The notes: a model not told the origin generated them from the letters alone. Shown: positions 18,518 through 28,690, counted from the first letter of the stretch. The stretch is 42,004 bases of DNA from an uncultured Gammaproteobacteria bacterium (GCA_902563055.1 CACEWE010000014.1:1-42004); one strand, 5' to 3'. Program-made: numbers and translations.

Positions 18518-19000
18518 ATATCAAGCCTTTTTTAAAAAAATCATTTTAACAGAGATAGATCTTAAGGGAAAGTGCAAATTTACTATGAAGGCCCCATATA
18601 AGCCCTCTACGACTCCATTGTAAAATATAAAGAGCAATATTAGGAAAAAAATATAAATTTCATGGCCAAGAACGAACAAATTAAACAAAAAAGATATTTT
18701 ACGTTTTGTCTTAATTTTTAGTTATTGTTTAATAAATTTTTCACTACTATATATTAACGCAAACACTCAAGAAAGCTCATTTAAAATAAAATATAAAGTC
18801 GAATATTATTAATATCGAAACTTTATTTGTATCATATTTTATTATAATATTTTATTTTATCACCATCTATTTCACTGTTAATTATGAAAAATAATAAAAA
18901 AAAACTGTAAAAATGGTAGACATTTGTGTCGTTTTATGTTCTAATATGAAGATGAAATTAGATATTGTTTTTGTGTAAAACATTGTCGGGAGTATTTGGC
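18518..19000. other. Very AT-rich intergenic region before the usher gene
   Basis: About 480 bp without a credible gene. It contains A/T runs and a short near-palindrome TCGAATATTATTAATATCGA (about 18798-18817). It must hold the promoters of fdxA (leftward) and the usher (rightward), but no single -10/-35 pair is convincing. Confidence 0.5.
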
Positions 19001-19060
19001 ATGGATAAGTCATTGAAAAATAAAAATAAAAACAGGAATCCAGAAGTCGATGCAGGATAA
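19001..19060 (+). CDS. Possible 19-residue leader ORF overlapping the usher start
   Basis: ATG 19001 has GGGAG about 9 nt upstream, a better ribosome site than the usher gene itself has. It encodes MDKSLKNKNKNRNPEVDAG and stops at 19058-19060, 11 nt past the usher ATG at 19050 in another frame. It may couple or limit usher translation. It could also mean that the true usher start lies upstream with a frameshift between. Confidence 0.35.
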   Translation: MDKSLKNKNKNRNPEVDAG

Positions 19061-21755
19061 TCAAAATATGACGAGTCCTGTTCCTTTAAAACGCACTACC
19101 TTAAAAGTGCTTCAAGCACTGATGTATCCAGCTATTGCCATTACCTGTTTAACTTCTTGTTTTTCATCGTTGCACGAACCAAAAAAAATAACGTCGAATC
19201 AAACTACAAGCGTCAATTCAAAAAAGGCGCCACAAACCTCCACTAAACAACAAGCTAAGGGCGAGAAAGAAAACAAAAAGTGGTTTAAAATTAAATCTGG
19301 CCCACCTCCAGGTTTTGAAGCGGCAGCACTGGAAAACAAAAATCACACCACACTTATAACCGTATTTTTTCAAGATCAATACGTTGCTAATACCATGGCA
19401 CAATTTAACGATAAAAGCATTACCATTTTGGACCCCAAAGGCTTAATTGCGAAAATTCCAAATATTAAAAATGGCGAAGCTTTGGTGCAGGCGCTTAATA
19501 AAAAATTAAATGCCCATCGAGCCATGCTTTGCAGTGGCGCATCCTCTTCAACCACACCTTACTGCAGCATCCCCAAAGTTAAAACTGCAGCTGTGGTTTT
19601 TAATGCACAAACTTTAAGAATGGACTTATTTGTAAATGCAGACTATGTCCGTTCTAAAGATTATATCGCACCGCTTGGCCCCTCTACATCAGGATTTTCT
19701 ATTTTAAGCAATAACGAGTTTAACTACGTAGGAACGCAAGAAAAATCCAAAGATGGCACCCAAAGTTCAAAAAATTTCTCTTGGGGCAATGATCTCACTC
19801 TAGCCCGTGGCAATACACAAGCCAATATCGACTATAACTTTACCCGAAATGAATCAGATAACGGCCAAGTGAGCCAAATCTTAAACTTTAATACTATTAC
19901 TGCAGACCGTTATAACAATGGACACCTTTATCAGCTAGGCATGTTAAGCCCTTCAACTACGGGAATGGTTGGCGCACCGGCTATTGCAGGTTTTGCAGTA
20001 AAAAACTATGGCGTTTTAGACAACTATGAAGTCAATACTGGAAATGCGCCGCCCGTGTATTTAACATCTGACTCAACTGTTTCGGTATACCGAGGAAACG
20101 CACTTATTTATACAGACCATCTAAAAGCTGGCAAACACCTACTTGATAGTCGTCGCTTCCCAGATGGTTCATACAACATAAAAATTGTAACCGTTGATCG
20201 TTACAATCATCAGCAAACGAGAGAAACATTTTTTTCCAAGCAACCATCGATTCCTAGCAAAGGCACACACTACCAGTATGCGTTTGGTTATATGCAAGAT
20301 AGTGGAGGTTTTGGCAATACACTTTCTGTAATAGCCACACAACAAAACAAAGTCAATATTCCCCATTTTATTAATGTACCCATAGCAAGCTATTCTGAAA
20401 TTCGCACTTTATTACCAAACCTAGGCATAGAGTCTAATCTCTTATCAGATTTTCAAAACCTTTATTTTAGTCAAGGCTTAGATTATTTCTTCTCAGGTAA
20501 TAATAAAATAAAGCCTGAATATCTTGTTAGCAGTGCCCACCAATACGGCATAGGATCAACTATGTCTATGCAATATGGACACTTAGGCCTTAACCAAACT
20601 TATCGCCAAATGTTTGGTGGCGATAATAAGCTCAACTCTCAGTATGACTCCCCAGGCTTTAATCCAAACATTATCTCTAAAAAATCTATTACCAGCAATG
20701 TATCCTATTCTAATACTTGGCTTGGGAGCCTTTCACTATCAGATACCTACCAGCAAGATCAGTTTTCTAAAACTACAAGAAGCTATGGTTTCCAATATAA
20801 CCGTAGTTTATGGAGCTCATCTCTTACAAGTGCATTCTTAAACTTTAATGTTACTAAAAATACCACTGACCGCGTGGCTGTTTTAGGACTTAACTTCAGT
20901 TTTAATACGCAAGTACTCAATTTTAACTCCAGTTATAATAGCACTCATCATAGTAATCAAAACAGTCAGCATCAGGGAAGTTTCCAGGTAAGTAAAAATA
21001 TGGCCTGGGGGGATCACCAAAGTGCTTCTTTGCTAGCAAATTATCAAAAAGATGAAAACAGTGATCAACAAATCCTTTCAAGTACGTATAATAGCAATAC
21101 TCAAAGCACGAATGTTAATATTTCAAATTCACGAAATTCTGATAACTCCTTCGTACAAGTTCAAGCAGATAGCAATGTTACATGGGCTTATACTGAAAAA
21201 AATATTGGCCGCGGAAACGCATCTGGTGAAAATGCTGGGGTTATGATTAATGTACGCGCCCCTAAAGATGTTAAAATGAAAGTATTTGTAAATAATAGCC
21301 AAATGGCTATTGTAAAAGCAAACCATCCTCAAATGATCAACCTTAGCCCTTATAAACACTACCAAGTGATGGTTATGCCCGATGGTGATTCCTTCTATCA
21401 ATATAATCAACTACCCAAAGAAGTTAATTTATATGCTGGAAATGTCCAAAATCTTACTTGGAATCTTCAGCAACAATATATTCTTTTTGCCCATATTGTC
21501 GATCAAAAGAATCAGCCTTTAAAAAATAATCTTTTAAGTAATGTAGATGATTTTAACTCCACTGATGAAAATGGTTTTATACAAGCAAACTTATTACCCT
21601 CAAAACAAAACTTACATTTCAAGTCTATTAATGGTGGGTCTTGCACCGTACACTTAGCAAAAAACTTAAAAATTGATAATAATCTTTTAGTTATGGACAA
21701 ACCCCTTGTTTGTATGGCTGCACATAAGGACAAGAAAAAAACCTCACATAGTTGA
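19050..21755 (+). CDS. CS1/TcfC-type fimbrial usher-like outer-membrane protein
   Basis: A 901-residue protein resembling ushers of alternate (CS1/CFA-class) pili: after an N-terminal periplasmic part (about 75-190) comes a long Ser/Asn/Gln-rich barrel region with alternating strands (about 215-700), within it an E-set-like segment STVSVYRGNALIYTDHLKAG then SRRFPDGSYNIKI, typical of TcfC/CooC relatives, and a C-terminal domain (about 715-890). The N-terminus has a signal with a lipobox-like LTSC (about residue 37), odd for an usher. No chaperone or pilin gene is next to it, so it may be an orphan or serve distant partners. Start is uncertain (ATG 19050 or 19068). Confidence 0.75.
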   Translation: MQDNQNMTSPVPLKRTTLKVLQALMYPAIAITCLTSCFSSLHEPKKITSNQTTSVNSKKAPQTSTKQQAKGEKENKKWFKIKSGPPPGFEAAALENKNHTTLITVFFQDQYVANTMAQFNDKSITILDPKGLIAKIPNIKNGEALVQALNKKLNAHRAMLCSGASSSTTPYCSIPKVKTAAVVFNAQTLRMDLFVNADYVRSKDYIAPLGPSTSGFSILSNNEFNYVGTQEKSKDGTQSSKNFSWGNDLTLARGNTQANIDYNFTRNESDNGQVSQILNFNTITADRYNNGHLYQLGMLSPSTTGMVGAPAIAGFAVKNYGVLDNYEVNTGNAPPVYLTSDSTVSVYRGNALIYTDHLKAGKHLLDSRRFPDGSYNIKIVTVDRYNHQQTRETFFSKQPSIPSKGTHYQYAFGYMQDSGGFGNTLSVIATQQNKVNIPHFINVPIASYSEIRTLLPNLGIESNLLSDFQNLYFSQGLDYFFSGNNKIKPEYLVSSAHQYGIGSTMSMQYGHLGLNQTYRQMFGGDNKLNSQYDSPGFNPNIISKKSITSNVSYSNTWLGSLSLSDTYQQDQFSKTTRSYGFQYNRSLWSSSLTSAFLNFNVTKNTTDRVAVLGLNFSFNTQVLNFNSSYNSTHHSNQNSQHQGSFQVSKNMAWGDHQSASLLANYQKDENSDQQILSSTYNSNTQSTNVNISNSRNSDNSFVQVQADSNVTWAYTEKNIGRGNASGENAGVMINVRAPKDVKMKVFVNNSQMAIVKANHPQMINLSPYKHYQVMVMPDGDSFYQYNQLPKEVNLYAGNVQNLTWNLQQQYILFAHIVDQKNQPLKNNLLSNVDDFNSTDENGFIQANLLPSKQNLHFKSINGGSCTVHLAKNLKIDNNLLVMDKPLVCMAAHKDKKKTSHS

Positions 21756-21784
21756 TCTAACTTTGCGCCTGTTTGCGCTGTAGA

Positions 21785-22174
21785 TTATGTCTTCTGAGGT
21801 ACTAAAGAAGAATGATGATGGCTAATAAGCCAGTTTCCTTCATTATTTTCATATACAAAACTGTAGCGGGCAAAGGTTTCAATGGTTTGACCTTGATCCT
21901 CTCTAACAAAACTGTAATGGCCGGCATTGACGGCGATATTGCCAGAGATGCTTATATGCTGAGCTTGGGTGTGAACTTGATAAATTCCAAGATTACTAAA
22001 ATGCTCAAAATACGCTTGCTTATCGGCCTTATTACAACAAATTTTGCCTGATAAGGTGGGTAATAAAACTGCATCTTCTTTGTAGAGTGCTAATAGTGCC
22101 TCTACTTTGTTGCCTTCTTGTAAGAGGGCCTTGATCCAATTTTGATAACATTGTTCTACTTCATATATTGCCAT
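21785..22174 (-). CDS. NTF2-like (SnoaL/DUF4440-type) protein
   Basis: A 129-residue single-domain protein with the cone-shaped NTF2-like fold pattern: N-terminal helices (YEVEQCYQNWIKALLQEGN), VEALLALYKEDAVLLPTLSG, then beta-strands ending WLISHHHSSLVP, which is typical of the calcium/calmodulin-kinase-association-domain-like bacterial group. Such proteins bind small ligands or act as enzymes or assembly domains; no specific role can be given. ATG 22174 has AAGGA upstream. Convergent with the usher gene. Confidence 0.8.
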   Translation of the reverse strand: MAIYEVEQCYQNWIKALLQEGNKVEALLALYKEDAVLLPTLSGKICCNKADKQAYFEHFSNLGIYQVHTQAQHISISGNIAVNAGHYSFVREDQGQTIETFARYSFVYENNEGNWLISHHHSSLVPQKT

Positions 22175-22390
22175 GCGTGCATCCTTGTGTTTAGTTAAAA
22201 TCCTCTCAAGCTTAACGACGATACCAGATTTTTACAAGTTTTATTGTGCACCGCAAAAATTCTGTTTTTTTAGATAAAACCTTATAAATAAAGCGTGTGT
22301 CTCCTTTACAAAAGTGGCTATTTTAGGCATAATATCGGCTTTATAATTCATCTAATAAATTAATCTACTTAAAGGGGGAGAAGATCAATC

Positions 22391-24055
22391 ATGAATATAT
22401 TTACCGCACAATCCAGTGAGTTTGGCCTAGAAAAACACGGCATTAAAAGCGATGCAGTTTGCTATCAAGCCAGTTATGATTGTCTTTTTGCGCAAGAAAC
22501 AGATCCTAAAACCCCTACAGCCGAAGCTGGGCAAATATCAAGCCTTGGAGCCGTAAGTGTTGACACTGGTCGTTATACCGGACGCTCTCCAAAAGATAAA
22601 TACATAGTTTCTCATGCAGATTCCATCGATCATGTCTGGTGGCATCAAGATGGCTCTGACAATAAACCTATTGATCAAGAGACCTGGCAAGAATTAAAAA
22701 AAATTGCACTTGAACAAGTCAACGATAAATCCTTGTATGTTATGGATATGTACTGCGGTGCAGATAAAGGCACCAGATTGAAAGTCCGCTTAGTGACCGA
22801 AATTGCATGGACTGCGCACTTTTTTAAGAATATGTTCATTACCCCAACAGAAGAAGAGTTAAAAGATTTCGAGCCTGACTGGACCATTATCAATGCCTGT
22901 AAAGCAAAGTGTGATCAATACCAGCAACTGGGCTTAAACAGTCCAACTTTTGTTGCGTTTAACATTGAAGAAAAAATGACTCTTATTGCAGGAACCTGGT
23001 ATGGTGGTGAAATGAAAAAAGGCATGTTCTCGATGATGAACTACTTTTTGCCCCTTAAAAATATCGGTTCTTTCCATTGTTCAGCAAACCAAGGCCCAGA
23101 TGGCGAAACCGCTTTATTTTTTGGACTTTCTGGTACGGGAAAAACCACGCTTTCTGCTGATCCTTCAGGACAACGCCTACTTATTGGCGATGATGAGCAC
23201 GGCTGGGGCGAATCGGGTATTTTTAATTTAGAAGGGGGTTGTTATGCTAAAACCATCAACCTAAGCCCTGAGCTAGAGCCGGATATATACCAAGCTATTT
23301 GCCAAAATGCCCTATTAGAAAATGTGGTAATGGATGAGCAGGGTCAAATTGATTTTAGCGATTCAAGCAAAACAGAAAACACCAGGGTTTCTTATCCTAT
23401 TGAACATATTAAAAACATTGTTAGACCAGAATCTACCGGTACGCACCCTAAAGTTATTATCTTTTTAACCTGTGATGCTTATGGAGTATTACCACCGGTT
23501 TCGTTTTTAAGTAAAGAGCAGGCCATGTATCAATTCTTATGTGGTTATACTGCCAAAGTTGCCGGTACTGAGCTTGGCGTTAAAGAGCCTACGGCTTGTT
23601 TTTCTGCTTGCTTTGGTCAGCCCTTTTTATTACAACACCCAACGGTTTATGCCAAAATACTTGGTGAAAAAATGGAGCAACACCAAACCAAAGCCTATTT
23701 AGTAAATACTGGCTGGGTAAAAGGGGCTTATGGAGTAGGGGAGCGTATGGCTTTACCACAAACCAGAGCCATTATTGATGCTATCCTTTCAGGCGCTATT
23801 GAGTCTGCACCGCGTATGGAACATGATGTATTTGGTTTTGAAATTCCAAGGGCTTTAGAAGGGGTTGAAACCCAGTATTTAAATCCTGTTGATTGCTGGA
23901 GTAGCCAAGAGGCTTATGAAGCGCAAGCACAAGATCTTGCTGCAAAATTTCAAAAGCATTTTACCTTGTATCAAAACAGCACGCTAGGTAAGGAGCTTAT
24001 GGCCTATGGTCCAAAGTTCCAGGATGTAAAAGAGTCGAGTGTTTGTGACGACTAA
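22391..24055 (+). CDS. pckA: Phosphoenolpyruvate carboxykinase (ATP)
   Basis: Converts oxaloacetate and ATP to phosphoenolpyruvate, the entry to gluconeogenesis, useful to bacteria feeding on amino acids. 554 residues (E. coli 540). Seen: GRYTGRSPKDK (60-70) with the substrate-binding Arg, the P-loop GLSGTGKTTLS (245-255), and LIGDDEHGW (264-272) with metal-binding Asp residues. ATG 22391 follows AGGGGGAG. The last 17 bp overlap the next gene, so the two are co-transcribed despite unrelated roles. Confidence 0.97.
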   Translation: MNIFTAQSSEFGLEKHGIKSDAVCYQASYDCLFAQETDPKTPTAEAGQISSLGAVSVDTGRYTGRSPKDKYIVSHADSIDHVWWHQDGSDNKPIDQETWQELKKIALEQVNDKSLYVMDMYCGADKGTRLKVRLVTEIAWTAHFFKNMFITPTEEELKDFEPDWTIINACKAKCDQYQQLGLNSPTFVAFNIEEKMTLIAGTWYGGEMKKGMFSMMNYFLPLKNIGSFHCSANQGPDGETALFFGLSGTGKTTLSADPSGQRLLIGDDEHGWGESGIFNLEGGCYAKTINLSPELEPDIYQAICQNALLENVVMDEQGQIDFSDSSKTENTRVSYPIEHIKNIVRPESTGTHPKVIIFLTCDAYGVLPPVSFLSKEQAMYQFLCGYTAKVAGTELGVKEPTACFSACFGQPFLLQHPTVYAKILGEKMEQHQTKAYLVNTGWVKGAYGVGERMALPQTRAIIDAILSGAIESAPRMEHDVFGFEIPRALEGVETQYLNPVDCWSSQEAYEAQAQDLAAKFQKHFTLYQNSTLGKELMAYGPKFQDVKESSVCDD

Positions 24056-26627
24056 TACCTTTTGCTTGAACGAAATTTTTGCTCAGTTAGATGATCATAC
24101 TCAAATCATTACAGCCAACGCGCGCCAAGCGCGGATGCTTTATAAAAGCTATTTAGCGACAAGCGCGCGCGCTTTTATTGATCAAGGTCAAATTATTGAT
24201 TATGAAACCTGGCTACGGCAATCTTCTGAGCAATATGGGGCACAATCTGTGCTTAAGCATAAAATTATAAGCCCAATCGTTCAGAACTTTTTATGGCAAG
24301 ACATTGCACAGCGTTATAAACAAGAATCTTTTGTAAGTGGCGATATCAAAAGCCTTTTAAGTAGTGCCTATAAGACCATGATCCATTATGGCTTTAGTGC
24401 CCAAGACTTAAACTTACAACATGATGAAAACAGCAGTGCCTTTGCGCACATGTGGCAACAATTTGATGCACTACTTGAAAAAAATCACTTACAAACTGGC
24501 CATTATTATCCAAAAGCTTTACTTGCAGCACTAGAATCTTCTTCCTGTAAACCTTTTGCTTATAAAAAAATAATACGCTATGGCTTTGTACAAAGCAGTC
24601 CGCTAGATCAAGCTATCTTTACTGCGCTTGAAACTAAAGGAGTATGCATTGTTGATGCAGAACAAGCATCAAATGCTGCTCTTGCACCCATAGATGCTTA
24701 TAGTTGTACAAACCCAAAAGATCAATACCGTCAAATGCTTGCTTGGGCAAGAGTTTATATAGAAAAGCATCCAAATGCCCAAGTTGCCTGTGTGGTGCCA
24801 AATCTCAATCAAGACTGGAGTCAGCTACAATATTTGGCAGGAGACATGCTTCATCCACACCGGGTGCGCTTTAGCATTACCGGTGGTGAACCCTTATTAT
24901 CGCAGGGTATTGTAGAGTGTGCCTTTTTAAGTCTTTCTCTGCAGCACAAAACGCCCTATAAAACGTTTAAAAAATGGTTTAAAAGCCCTTATCTAGAAGA
25001 TCTTGGAAGTGCACAGCAGCGTCTTGAAATGCTTCATGATTTAGATACTTTTTTTCATGATGAAATGCCTTTAAGTAGTGTTTTAGCGCATCTTCAAAAC
25101 CACCACGCTGATCATAGCATCTGTAGTCTACTTGCGCGTTTATTATCCCATGATTTTCCCGTTCGTACTGGCATTCATCAAGCAAGAACATGGATGGATG
25201 AGCATTTTAAAATTTTACAGTTTCCAAACTACACGCGTCTTTCAAGTGCATCCTATCAAGCCTTTATGATGCTGGCGGATTCTTTAGATCAACTTTTTGA
25301 GTTAGATTTTTACCATACGCATTTAGATCAAGAATCCTTTGTTTTCAAGCTGCAGTTATTATGGCAAAGCACGATGTTTCAAGTCCAGTCGCCAAAGAAC
25401 GTAAGCATTAGAATTATGGGACCACTAGAAGCACAATGCATTCCCTTTGATGCTTTATATCTTGCTGATTTTGATGCTAGAAATTATCCTTTGCAACGTG
25501 ATTACAATCCCTTTATTCCTATAAGCATGCAAATTCAACACCAAATGCCTAAAGCCTGCGCTGCTAAGGAATATGCTATTGCACAAGCAACGCTAAAAAA
25601 TTATCGTCAATTTACCAAAAACATAGTGGTTTCTTATGCCAAGGATGATAGCAGTGGGCTTATGCAATATCCTAGCACCTTAATAGAGGGCTTAAAATTT
25701 AAAACAGCCCATTTTTACCAAAGCGCTCAGGAGGATAAGGTTGAAATAAGCGTACTTGATGATGATGACTATGGTTTAGCGCTGCATGATAAGCTTAAAA
25801 AAGGTGCTATGAAAATGCTGCAATTCCAGAGCATTTGTCCTTTTCGCGCCTATGCCCAAGTACGAATGGGACTTGAGCCTCATGAGCAAGCAGGATATTA
25901 TCTGCCGGCATGGTTGCGTGGTAGCATTATGCATGATGTACTGGCTAATTTTTTTAGCAAAATTACAAACCAAGAAAGCTTAAAACAATTAAGCCAAGCA
26001 CAAAAATCCAAGCTTCTTGATGGTTTTATCCAAAAGGCACTGAAGGATTATGGCAAAAAACATAGTAGTTTAGAGGATTTCAGTATTCAAAAGCTAGAAG
26101 CGCTACGTTTAAAAGAATTGTTACTGGTTTGGTTAGAGACAGAGCTTAGCCGCAGCCCCTTTAGCGTCATAGCAACTGAAAAAAAGCAGCGTTTTGTGGT
26201 GGGTCCTTTAGAAATCACCATGCGTATTGATCGCTTAGACCGCTTGGAAAATGGCGATCTTTTATTAATTGACTATAAGTCTTCGAAAAAATCTATTGCC
26301 AGTTGGTTTGCACCGCGCCCCATGGAAATGCAAATGCTTATCTATGCAGGGCTGATGGATATTAACGGTATGGCTTATGCTACTATTTCGCCACAATGTA
26401 CACAAATGCAAGGTATTGCACAGATGGATTATGGCATTAAGGGCATCCCATCAAGCAAAGAAACAAGTTATAGTGGCAAACAATCCTTTTTAGAAGTTAA
26501 AGATGCCATGCGCGAAAAAGTAGAAAGCTTAGCTGAGGATATTCAACAGGGTAGGGCAGTGGTTGACCCTAACCACCCGCATCAGGCCTGTACGTATTGC
26601 CACTTAAAGCGTTTGTGTCGTTATTAA
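24039..26627 (+). CDS. AddB/RecB-family PD-(D/E)XK nuclease with Fe-S cluster, probable DNA-repair protein
   Basis: An 862-residue protein with an inactive-looking helicase-like N-terminal half (TANARQARML where a Walker A would be; GPLEAQCIPFDALYLADFD) and a C-terminal PD-(D/E)XK nuclease domain: D731 in MRIDRLDR and D745-Y746-K747 in LLLIDYKSS. Four cysteines fit an AddB/Cas4-type 4Fe-4S staple: C600 (ICPFRAYA) and C851, C854, C860 at the very end (CTYCHLKRLC). This matches the family annotated as probable DNA repair protein in gammaproteobacteria (TIGR03623-like, from memory). Starts at GTG 24039 or 24045. The expected UvrD/RecB-like helicase partner is not in the window. Confidence 0.85.
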   Translation: MFVTTNTFCLNEIFAQLDDHTQIITANARQARMLYKSYLATSARAFIDQGQIIDYETWLRQSSEQYGAQSVLKHKIISPIVQNFLWQDIAQRYKQESFVSGDIKSLLSSAYKTMIHYGFSAQDLNLQHDENSSAFAHMWQQFDALLEKNHLQTGHYYPKALLAALESSSCKPFAYKKIIRYGFVQSSPLDQAIFTALETKGVCIVDAEQASNAALAPIDAYSCTNPKDQYRQMLAWARVYIEKHPNAQVACVVPNLNQDWSQLQYLAGDMLHPHRVRFSITGGEPLLSQGIVECAFLSLSLQHKTPYKTFKKWFKSPYLEDLGSAQQRLEMLHDLDTFFHDEMPLSSVLAHLQNHHADHSICSLLARLLSHDFPVRTGIHQARTWMDEHFKILQFPNYTRLSSASYQAFMMLADSLDQLFELDFYHTHLDQESFVFKLQLLWQSTMFQVQSPKNVSIRIMGPLEAQCIPFDALYLADFDARNYPLQRDYNPFIPISMQIQHQMPKACAAKEYAIAQATLKNYRQFTKNIVVSYAKDDSSGLMQYPSTLIEGLKFKTAHFYQSAQEDKVEISVLDDDDYGLALHDKLKKGAMKMLQFQSICPFRAYAQVRMGLEPHEQAGYYLPAWLRGSIMHDVLANFFSKITNQESLKQLSQAQKSKLLDGFIQKALKDYGKKHSSLEDFSIQKLEALRLKELLLVWLETELSRSPFSVIATEKKQRFVVGPLEITMRIDRLDRLENGDLLLIDYKSSKKSIASWFAPRPMEMQMLIYAGLMDINGMAYATISPQCTQMQGIAQMDYGIKGIPSSKETSYSGKQSFLEVKDAMREKVESLAEDIQQGRAVVDPNHPHQACTYCHLKRLCRY

Positions 26628-26635
26628 TTGTGCTC

Positions 26636-28690
26636 CTACTCAAATCTAGTTTTTTTGCTAGGAGGCCCCCCTTCAGTATTTGATGGCTTTTTCAGTAGAG
26701 CTAATGCCACTTTTGTTTTACCAATCTTGTTGCTCACATCTTTTAAAGGAGGAGGTTTAGGCTCATTGTAAAGACGCAGGAGAGTTTTTGCTGTAACAAA
26801 TTTATAATGTGACTCCACTAGTTCATTTGTTTTGCTACGAGCTTTTTCAGCTTGTTTGATCGTGTCCGCACCCTCTAACATCTCTTTGGATACCGGCCTA
26901 AGACTAAGGACATCACTTGCACCTAAGAATGAAGTATATACTCTGGCCACATCGCAGTGTTCTAATTTTTTTCTTATACCTAATTGTCCATGTATATAAT
27001 ATAAATAGTTTTTTTTATTTTCAAAATCAAGCCCAATAAAGCCTTCAGGACAAATGCCCATATGTTCTAATATTTTTCTAGCATGAAAATTCATATTCTC
27101 CTCATCTTCATCTCGGAGTAAAGCAAGGCTTTGTAATTGCGCCTGGATCGTTTGAATCTTTGCCTCCTCATTAATTTCTACATCACCTATTTTGTAGCTA
27201 AAATAAACTCTTGTTTCATCATAAGTATCATCAGCTTTAAGTAATAATGTTTTCCCGGGAACATAGGATTCTTCACTAATAGTAATCTTCTTATAAGCGC
27301 TTCTAGCCATAGAAGTAGAATAAAAATAGACTGTTATTTCTTCAGTCAATCTATCAGGAATAGGTATTGAAATCATTTTAATAGCGTTACCCCTAAGGCT
27401 AAGTGATGCATAGTCACGAAGTATATGATAAATATTCATTGGATCATTAAGCATAGAGTAAAGAGCTAGGGAGTTTTCATTTTGTACCCAAGGAGCAATA
27501 TCAAAGAAAAGCTGAGCAATGTCTAATAAAAGCTGCTTTTGTGGCCATGATATTGTAATATGGGCTATTAGCTTTAAAGCAATATTTCTGGTTATTTGAT
27601 TCATTCCAAGTAAAATAAGCCCCTTTATCTGTATCATTCGTATCTGATCATCACTTCTTTCTAAAGATGTAAAGAAACTAACCATGGGTAAGGACATAGA
27701 AATTAGGTTGTGAAGGTCCATGTTAAGCCTAAGCTCAAAATTCAAATGATCTTGGTCACAAAACCCCCCATAAGCAATAATAAGATTTTGTAACATGTTT
27801 TTTAAATTTTGCGCTTCTTCACGGTCTTGCTCATCTGGGAATTCGTGATCTAAGAAGTGTTCAAAATATTCAAAATCAAGCATTAATCTTTTTGACCGAC
27901 TATGGGATATACTAGCTCGTAAAAGCAAATAAGTAGGTTTTACTTTAGCAAACAAATCAATAGTTACATTAAGAATTATTTCATTAGAAAAATTATTTGA
28001 ACACCACAAATCAAATAAAGGAGTATAACTTTCCACTTTATAATTACGTGGTGAAAATAGCTTAAAAATTATATTTTCAGGCAAATATTTTATTAGTGAT
28101 TTAAGTAATTTTTGAGCTTTAGAATCATCAATATAATCATCATCCACCGCCTCTATTATATAGTGAACAACATTATGATATTCATGATCAACACTGAGAA
28201 AATGGTCTTCAAACTCTTTGCTATTAGAAAAGTTACGCACAATCTCTTTAATCCAACCTAGAAATTGGTCGGCGTAATTATCCAAATAACCCCGACAATA
28301 GCATTGAACTAAAAGATAAAGGATATTAATAGAAGATGAATTCTCACTATTATGAAAATATTTAGTTAGTACTTGGTGATCTTTTAAAACTATCGGAAGT
28401 TCATTATGTGGATTAATTGTAAGGAAATTCTTCGCACTCTTACTTAGATCAGAACCTCGACCTAATAAGGAATCTTCAGCTAACAGTAAGGATAGATAAA
28501 GCCTCATACACAACCAATCAAAGGTATTATCTACTCTTTCTCCAGCCACATCAGTAGGAGTAGGATTTATTATTTTCAAGCATTTTCTTATTTTTTCGAT
28601 TTTATTGTCAATTTCAGAAGCATCCACAGTATCTGTAATAATTTGAGAATGCTCAAGGGCTTGTTCTAATTGGTCGATCTGGAATTCCAT
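26636..28690 (-). CDS. Unknown 684-residue protein with C-terminal F-box-like motif
   Basis: No family recognised over most of its length. It is mainly helical, with no signal peptide or membrane segment. Near the C-terminus (about 579-610) the stretch DVARVYTSFLGASDVLSLRP followed by VSKEM looks like an F-box (consensus: ...I.SFL...DLL.LR.VSK.W). The tail is basic and ends PPSKKTRFE, NLS-like. F-boxes recruit host SCF ubiquitin ligases and are known in Legionella effectors, so a host-directed role is a reasonable inference. No clear ribosome site precedes ATG 28690. Convergent with the nuclease gene (8 bp between). Confidence 0.75.
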   Translation of the reverse strand: MEFQIDQLEQALEHSQIITDTVDASEIDNKIEKIRKCLKIINPTPTDVAGERVDNTFDWLCMRLYLSLLLAEDSLLGRGSDLSKSAKNFLTINPHNELPIVLKDHQVLTKYFHNSENSSSINILYLLVQCYCRGYLDNYADQFLGWIKEIVRNFSNSKEFEDHFLSVDHEYHNVVHYIIEAVDDDYIDDSKAQKLLKSLIKYLPENIIFKLFSPRNYKVESYTPLFDLWCSNNFSNEIILNVTIDLFAKVKPTYLLLRASISHSRSKRLMLDFEYFEHFLDHEFPDEQDREEAQNLKNMLQNLIIAYGGFCDQDHLNFELRLNMDLHNLISMSLPMVSFFTSLERSDDQIRMIQIKGLILLGMNQITRNIALKLIAHITISWPQKQLLLDIAQLFFDIAPWVQNENSLALYSMLNDPMNIYHILRDYASLSLRGNAIKMISIPIPDRLTEEITVYFYSTSMARSAYKKITISEESYVPGKTLLLKADDTYDETRVYFSYKIGDVEINEEAKIQTIQAQLQSLALLRDEDEENMNFHARKILEHMGICPEGFIGLDFENKKNYLYYIHGQLGIRKKLEHCDVARVYTSFLGASDVLSLRPVSKEMLEGADTIKQAEKARSKTNELVESHYKFVTAKTLLRLYNEPKPPPLKDVSNKIGKTKVALALLKKPSNTEGGPPSKKTRFE

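Noticed and set aside
26630-26670. Hairpin CTCCTA...TAGGAG as a shared terminator between the nuclease and F-box-like genes
   Set aside because: The loop is about 21 nt and the T-run lies in the loop, not after the stem; most of it is also coding sequence.
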